From Rhytidiadelphus loreus (lineage: Eukaryota > Streptophyta > Bryopsida > Hypnales > Hylocomiaceae), in contig OX344762.1 in NCBI GenBank assembly GCA_947034895.1, forward strand, positions 36,808,760 to 36,872,759: a DNA stretch of 64,000 nucleotides. Reading direction: 5' to 3'. Below the pieces are notes generated by a model. It made no database searches. It was not told where the DNA came from and saw only the letters and a program-made list of their open reading frames with translations. The position numbers and the translations under genes were made by a program. This document shows positions 58,621-64,000 of the stretch, piece by piece. The stretch's first letter is position 1. Every line of letters starts with the position of its first letter.

Positions 58621-58763
58621 CTGTGCTACGGCTTTCATCCACCTTGTAGTGGCTGAATGCGAGCTTGTGGGCCAAGGCGGTGATTGGGGGGTGGACTTGT
58701 TGCCCTTTTTTTCCACGACTCTATTTATTCATCGATTGTAGGTAACTTTGTGAAGGAAGAGCT

Positions 58764-60404
58764 ATGTCTAATCCAGGAGAAGGGAGTAGTACAATGCGTC
58801 CGTCTCTATGGGATATTAACCACGATGACCCCCGGGAATGGGAGAATGCTACAAGGAAATATGTAAGGGGCACCGACCTTGACAATCCCGCGGAGTTCCA
58901 AGTGACTATTGACTCGTACGAGTCAACGGGTGGAGAGTCATCATCAAAGTCAAAGAAGTCAAAGACGGCACATGATAAGGACCCAATTTATCCTCCACGT
59001 GATTATTCAATATTTGCACAGCGAGTGTGTTTCGAATGGTACGAGGGACGCACTGTGGAATTCCTAGAGTCTACATACTTGAGGCATAAAGAATCAAGCA
59101 TCATTAAGTTGAAGAGAGATTTGAGCACTTTTATTCTAAAAAAGTGCAAAGAATCTCCGAAATATGCTGACGTGGATGAAACGTACTTTGGCAACTATGA
59201 GAAGTGGATGGAGAACGTGCTCATGGAAATCATTTTCAATACCAAATAAATCATTTTAGAGCACCGACCTATAGTCCTTGGGTGTGAAAATAAGGAGACC
59301 ATCGAATTCCACACAAAAATGGCATGGTGGCAGAAAGCGGCGTCTAGACTATCGAAGATTGTATCTAGGGCGATGGGGTGGCAGTTGGACGCATTGACGG
59401 CTGCTCTTTCTCAAAACAGTGGATCGTCTCTCATGTGGATCAATTCTAGTGCAAAAGTGGTTCCGCTTAGTGGATATGACCAACAAGGGGGGTATGGAAA
59501 GGTGCGTAAGGTATACATTGATGGCATGTCTACAATACCCAAGCATGTACATTTTGCGGGGAAGGTGTCAAAGCAAACGAACACGCGTGATGCGAGATAT
59601 GAACGATCCATTGAGGCCTTGGTGTGTCCTTTAAATCACCCAGCCATTGTTAAATTTGTGGCTATCCACGCCAATACAATGGAGGCCTACACGTTGTGGT
59701 GGAATGGTGGTAATTTGAACAAACTTGTTCGCTTGAATGAGAAGGTCGTGCCACATGCCGATTGGCACGAAATCAAGTTGGTGAAGGAACTTCAACAAGA
59801 GCAGGTGAAGCAAATTAGCCTCTTTCAAAGGCACAAGGCGAAGTTGGCATGGGCCCTTGTTTATGTGACAAGTCTTGTACACAATGAAGGTGTTCTACAC
59901 AACGATTTGTCTCCCAACAACATATTAATCCATTATCTGCCGTACTCGGATGATGTTATAAACATTGGGATTTGCGATTGGGGAATTGCCAGTCGTATAC
60001 AAGAGGGAGCTCCCTCACATTTTGGATACAAAACCACGAAAGAGAGGGATGACATGTTGAAAGGCAGATGGTGGGTGGTTCCAGAGTTGTTCTATATGTT
60101 TGGGCCAAAGGGTTCAGAAACGAGCCTTGACAAGATGCAAGCCAGGCACAAGTATACGGTTAAGTCTGATTCATTTTCTATTGGTAAATTGATTTGGAAC
60201 ATGAAAATTGGTTATATGGGTGAATTTGACAGGGAACTATTCAAAAACCCTGAGTCGGGAAAGTTCTTTACAATGAAGTTACATGCGCTTATGGATCTTG
60301 ACTTACAGACGAGACTCACATGCTCTGAGGTGGTAGCTTCACTCATGCTTCCACCCTGGAATATGAAGCCTCCAGAATTAGTTTTTTGGGATTCCGTGTT
60401 GTAG
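58764..60404 (+). pseudogene. Gene D: protein-kinase-like gene with one in-frame TAA
   Basis: The ATG at 58764 opens 161 codons of no known family (Ser/Lys-rich ESSSKSKKSKTAH, then YFGNYEKWMENVLMEII). TAA at 59247-59249 interrupts, and the same frame continues through 59250 to TAG at 60404. The second part has the parts of a protein kinase: glycine loop GGYGKV, Lys in HFAGKV, Glu in YERSIEAL, catalytic HNDLSPNNIL (HND in place of HRD; Asp and Asn present) and metal-binding CDWG (DWG in place of DFG). All key residues are present, so the domain could be active if made, perhaps from the ATG at 59319. It may instead be two genes. Its neighbours are copies of the composite repeat in opposite orientation on the two sides. 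Confidence 0.75.
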
Positions 60405-61150
60405 TGTGATAGAAGAATACCATAGTATCATTTTGGAGTAGTACTTCTAGTACATGTAATCAAATTTTAATATGAAGTGCCATTTTCCCCAAATTGGCAA
60501 TATTGTGGATCTATTCTTCATGGTATGTTGTATTGAATCTCTCATATCAATGTTTGTATTTTGCTGCAATGAATGAATTAAATAGGCTCAATGTTCCAGT
60601 AAGATATCCTATAGTAAGATATATAGCCTTGGAATAATGGAGCCCATTTTCCTTCTAAAAAGCATTGACAATCGGCACTTGTATTGGTTCATCCGGCAAA
60701 AAGGGATGACTTTCTTGTAATCTTAATAGGTTTTTGGCAATAAAAACGACATTTCTCAATTGGTTTGAATGGGCCAGAAAAAATGGGAACATAAGGGTTA
60801 AATGCAATACACCATTTTTAGGTGAAATTAATTTCACCTTTATATGTAGAAATTACGTTTTCTCTCAACAAAACCATTTTGGTCTACAAATTAAAAATTA
60901 AATTTTGAATTTGCCTTTTAATGTTTCACAAAACATTTTTACAAAGAGTACCTTGAAGGCTTCTTCCAGGTTCATTACTTTTGAATACAAGGTCAAAATA
61001 TTCTTGCAAGATCTATATGTTTGAGCCATAATCGAAAACTAATAAAAGTTTCTTTAGATGTGAATTTAACCCCTGAAGTTCGAAGGCCATTATAGGTTCA
61101 GAACAACTAAAAACCGTCACTTTGGCTACTTTGAGAAAAAATCTTGAAGT
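60405..61150. other. Non-coding DNA after gene D
   Basis: AT-rich; no gene or clear signal seen. Confidence 0.5.
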
Positions 61151-61604
61151 GCATTACAATAAGAGTGCATTAATTATTAAGCCCTATGTGCCTAAGCCTT
61201 TCCCTCTTGTATTTTTCCTATGAAAAAAAAGCATGGACTTACAGTAATTGGGATTGAAGCAAGTTTCCTATTTATTTTTTAATCTAACCGTATGAATGTT
61301 TAAACAACTTGCTTGTTAGTAGGCACATATAATGTTGACTTCTTGTACAATTTAAAGCAAATTCATAAAACATCCTAAAATGCATTGGGCATTTGAGGGT
61401 TACGGTTTGGATTCTAGGGTTCTACTTTGCGAGGGCTTTGTCGGGTTTTCGGTTCATGATTGTAGGGCTTCAAAATATTGAAGCCTTGTGAGGGACCATT
61501 TAATAAAATGATCATGTGATATAATTGTAAGCTATCTAGAAAATATTCTATGATCTCACCTACCATGACAGTAGTCTTCTGTAAGTGATTCTTTCAAATA
61601 CTGA

Positions 61605-61790
61605 TGTAGGGGCGACCGCGGGTCCAGAGAAGGGGGAGATTGGGGACTTCTTTCTGCGGTACTGGGGCGCCCTCGGGTGGGGCGACCGCGGGTAGGGCGA
61701 CTACGGGTCTAGAGAAGGGGGAAATTGGGGACTTCTTTCTGCGGTGCTGGGGCGACTTCGGGTGGGGCGACTTCGGGTCCAAAACTGGGA
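61605..61790 (+). repeat. GCGAC array in copy 2
   Basis: GGGGCGACCGCGGGTCCAGAGAAGGGGGA-type units recur twice, with GGGCGACTTCGGGT units following. No gene starts downstream. Confidence 0.7.
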
Positions 61791-62051
61791 GATTAATTTG
61801 TGTTCGGCGGCTCATGGTGTTTTGAAGACCCGTACAATCAAAGAAAAAAAAAGAATAAAAATGGGATGGACAAGGAGTGGTGCATCAAAGGTGATTCCCG
61901 ATGTGACCAACGGGAAGGTGAAGTAGTGGAAGGGATTCTCACACAAGGGTCGACTTCTTCAAACTCAAGTGGAGTCTAGGAGGTCTGCGGTTCGATTTCC
62001 AACCTCGGTGTATATGATGTACGAGGTTCCGGTTTGGTTTATAGGTTCGAT

Positions 62052-62118
62052 CAAGGGCCACTTTGAGTTCAGAAGTGAGATGACAAACATCTCACTTCTA
62101 AATTCGAAGTTGTCCTTG
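62052..62118. repeat. Hairpin of composite repeat copy 2
   Basis: Arms of 31 bp pair at about 26 positions, inner part CAGAAGTGAGATG with CATCTCACTTCT. Loop of 5 bases. Confidence 0.8.
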
Positions 62119-63174
62119 GCCCAATCCTCGAAGCACGTCGCGTGGCCTAGACCAAGGTCTTCACGGGATTTTTTGAAACTTTAAAGTAACTAATTTGTAA
62201 TGATATAGAGTATTTTAGAATTCAATTGTGCTAAATCTTTAATTAATTAGAATTGTTCATTTTTATGGACAATGACAAACATTTCACTTCTCATTTCAAA
62301 GTGGTCCTTCGCCCAATCCACAAAGTACATCACCTGGCCTATACTCAGGTCTTCATGGGATTTTTTGAAACTTTAAAGTAACTAATTCGTAATGATATAG
62401 AGTATTTTAGAATTCAATTGTGCTAAAATTTTAATTAATTAGAATTGTTCATTTTTATGGACAATGATGAGTAAATGAAATTTGATTTTACAAGAAGGAT
62501 GTTTGCATAATCTATTTAGTGTCAAAAGATAAATTTAACTTAACTATTAGAGTGCATTACTAATTAGGCCCTACGTGCCTAAGCCTTTCCCTCTTGTATT
62601 TGTCCTATTAAAAAAAAGCATGGACTTATAGTAATTCCCATTGAAGCAAGTTTCCTATTTATTTTTGAATCTAACCGTATGAATGTTTAAAGAACTTGCT
62701 TGTTAGTGTGCACGTTAATTTTGAGTGCAAAATTGCGTAAGTGTTGTAAGATTATAACAAGAGAATAAGAGAAATGTACATTTTTTACTTCAAGTGTATT
62801 ATCCCCCTCCACAACAATTTGATAATTTGCACAAATAAAGTTTTTTGGCATTGGAGGAAAAATGAAGAAGTACAAAGAAATTGATTCTATAATTCAAAAT
62901 GTTGGCTTCTTGTTGATGTTAAAGCACATTCATAAAACATCCTAAAATGGGTTGGACATTCAAGGGTTTAGGTTTGGGTATGGATTCTAGTTTGCGAGGG
63001 CTTTGTAGGGTTTGGAGTTTATGACTGTAGGACTTGAGGATATTGAAGCCTTGTTAGGGACCATTTAATAAAATGATCATGTGTTATAATTGTAAGCTAT
63101 GTAGAAAATATTCTATGATCTCACCTACCATTGATGACAGCAATGTTCTCTAAGTGACTCTTTCAAATACTGAT

Positions 63175-63410
63175 GTAGGGGCGACCGCGGGTGGGGCGAC
63201 CGCGGGGCCAGAGAAGGGGGAAATTGGGGACTTCCTTCAGCGGTGTTGGGGCGACCACGGCTGGGGCGACTGCGGGTAGGGCGACTTCGGGTGGGGCGAC
63301 CGCGGGTCCAGAGAGGAGGGAAAAACTCACGCATTTTTGCTTCCCTCTTTTCTGGGACTTGGGCGACCTCGGGTAAGGCGACTTCGGGTGGGGCGACTTC
63401 AGATCCAAAA
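63175..63410 (+). repeat. GCGAC array in copy 3
   Basis: Several GGGGCGACCGCGGGT and GGGCGACTTCGGGT units, including two separated AGAG(A/G)(A/G)GGGG spacers as in copy 2. Confidence 0.75.
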
Positions 63411-63680
63411 CAGGGAGACTAATTTTTGTTGGGTGGCTGATGGTATTTTGAAGCCCCGTAGAATCAAAGAAAAAAATGAATAAAGATGGGATGGACAAGG
63501 AGTGGTGCATCGAAGGTGATTCCCGATGTGACCAACGAGAAGGTGAAGTAGTGGAAGGGATTCTCTAACAAGGGTCGACTTCTTCGAATTCAAGTGGAGT
63601 CTGGGAGGTCTACGGTTCGATTCCCAACCCGGTGTACATGATGTACGAGGTTCTGGTTTGGGCTTATGGGTTCGGTCAAG

Positions 63681-63739
63681 GACCTCTTCGACCTCCGCAG
63701 TGAGATAGAAAACATCTCACTGCGGAGGTCGAGGAGGTC
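63681..63739. repeat. Hairpin of composite repeat copy 3
   Basis: Arms of 26 bp pair with one mismatch (GACCTCTTCGACCTCCGCAG against CTGCGGAGGTCGAGGAGGTC). The arm sequence differs strongly from copies 1 and 2, yet pairing is kept. Confidence 0.9.
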
Positions 63740-64000
63740 TTTGGTCAAACCTTCGAAGCACGACACCTGGCCTAGACCGAGGTCTTTACGGGAATTTTTG
63801 AAACTTTAAAGTAACTAATTTGTAATGATATACAGTATTTTAGAATTCACTTGTGCTAAATCATTATTTAATTAGAATTATTCGTCATTATGGACAATGA
63901 CGAAGATGTACTTGCGAATGAAATTTGATTTTAGAAGAGGGGTGTTTGCATAATCTATTTAGAGTCAAAAGATAAGTTTAGCTTAACAATTAGAATGCAT

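Larger units (their letters stand above)
61151..62545 (+). repeat. Composite tRNA-like/hairpin repeat, copy 2
   Basis: It begins near GTGCATTAATTATTAAGCCCTATGTGCC, passes through an AT-rich part, a GCGAC array (61605-61790), the B-box-like GCGGTTCGATTTCC (61988), the hairpin (62052-62118), the TTTGAAACTTTAAAGTA block, and a second partial repeat of the hairpin-side sequence (62270-62470). It is directly followed by copy 3 with an offset of about 1566 bp for matching landmarks. Confidence 0.7.
62546..64000 (+). repeat. Composite repeat, copy 3, cut by the window end
   Basis: Same order as copy 2: GTGCATTACTAATTAGGCCCTACGTGCC, AT-rich part, GCGAC array (63175-63410), B-box-like ACGGTTCGATTCCC (63613), hairpin (63681-63739), TTTGAAACTTTAAAGTA block and tail. 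It is a direct repeat of copy 2. Confidence 0.7.

Noticed and set aside
12825..60404. Alternative nuclear code with UAA/UAG as Gln
   Set aside because: Only seven such codons among several thousand, the intact gene A has none inside, and genes end with TAG or TAA at conserved ends.
61960..62020. Functional tRNA gene at the B-box-like GGTTCGATTTCC
   Set aside because: The flanks do not form T and acceptor stems; the same sequence recurs in three diverged repeat copies, so it is at most a tRNA-derived repeat.
1..64000. CRISPR arrays, bacterial operons or rRNA genes
   Set aside because: No direct-repeat/spacer structure, no ribosome-binding-site-led operons and no rRNA-like stretches; the introns show a eukaryote.

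Overview
The window looks like nuclear DNA of a plant, probably a non-seed plant (moss, lycophyte, fern or relative). It is AT-rich, its genes are split by GT-AG introns whose positions are conserved between copies, and it has telobox-type AAACCCTAA motifs and plant-type transposons. I cannot name the species. I see no ordinary host gene; nearly everything recognisable is mobile or carried by mobile DNA.

The main content is two giant Mutator-like (MULE) transposons in opposite orientation. MULE-1 (4967-19637, 14.7 kb) is flanked by the 10-bp direct repeat TGTGACTATT. MULE-2 (23527-40569, 17.0 kb) is flanked by the 9-bp direct repeat ATTTTTCAG. All four ends share a terminal inverted repeat, CAnnGnyGCTAnnnTGyGAGC. 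Both carry the same divergent gene plan. Gene A is a MULE-type transposase with N-terminal zinc-binding residues and a C-terminal SWIM finger. Gene E is a small basic protein. Gene B has more than ten exons and encodes a ParB-like DGNHR domain, a long charged linker and a permuted (beta-class order) DNA methyltransferase-like domain with a degenerate catalytic motif. E and B are transcribed away from A. Each element also carries its own palindrome family with core TCGGnnCCGA (CG centre in MULE-1, AT centre in MULE-2). Every copy lies in an intron of A or B, mostly the long first intron of B. This combination is the best candidate for an undescribed system.

From 41.5 to 60.4 kb lie three further genes that look carried or relic: a RING-H2 gene (C), a related coiled-coil pseudogene (C') convergent to it, and a protein-kinase-like gene (D). 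Each is preceded by an array of GCGACTTCGGGT-like repeats. Gene C is split after 18 codons by a 4.08-kb TG...CA element with 5-bp target duplication ACCGG. A second copy (4.02 kb, duplication CCGCT) lies in opposite orientation at 53-57 kb. They behave as giant solo LTRs and form a 4-kb inverted repeat around C and C'.

The remainder holds a hAT-like MITE (1891-2473), a dispersed AT-rich repeat (three copies), and a repeat family at 57.5-64 kb (three copies) with a tRNA-like B box and a hairpin whose two arms have changed together. Most of the carried genes contain in-frame TAA or TAG codons with the frame otherwise open, so most copies are probably recently dead or need readthrough.
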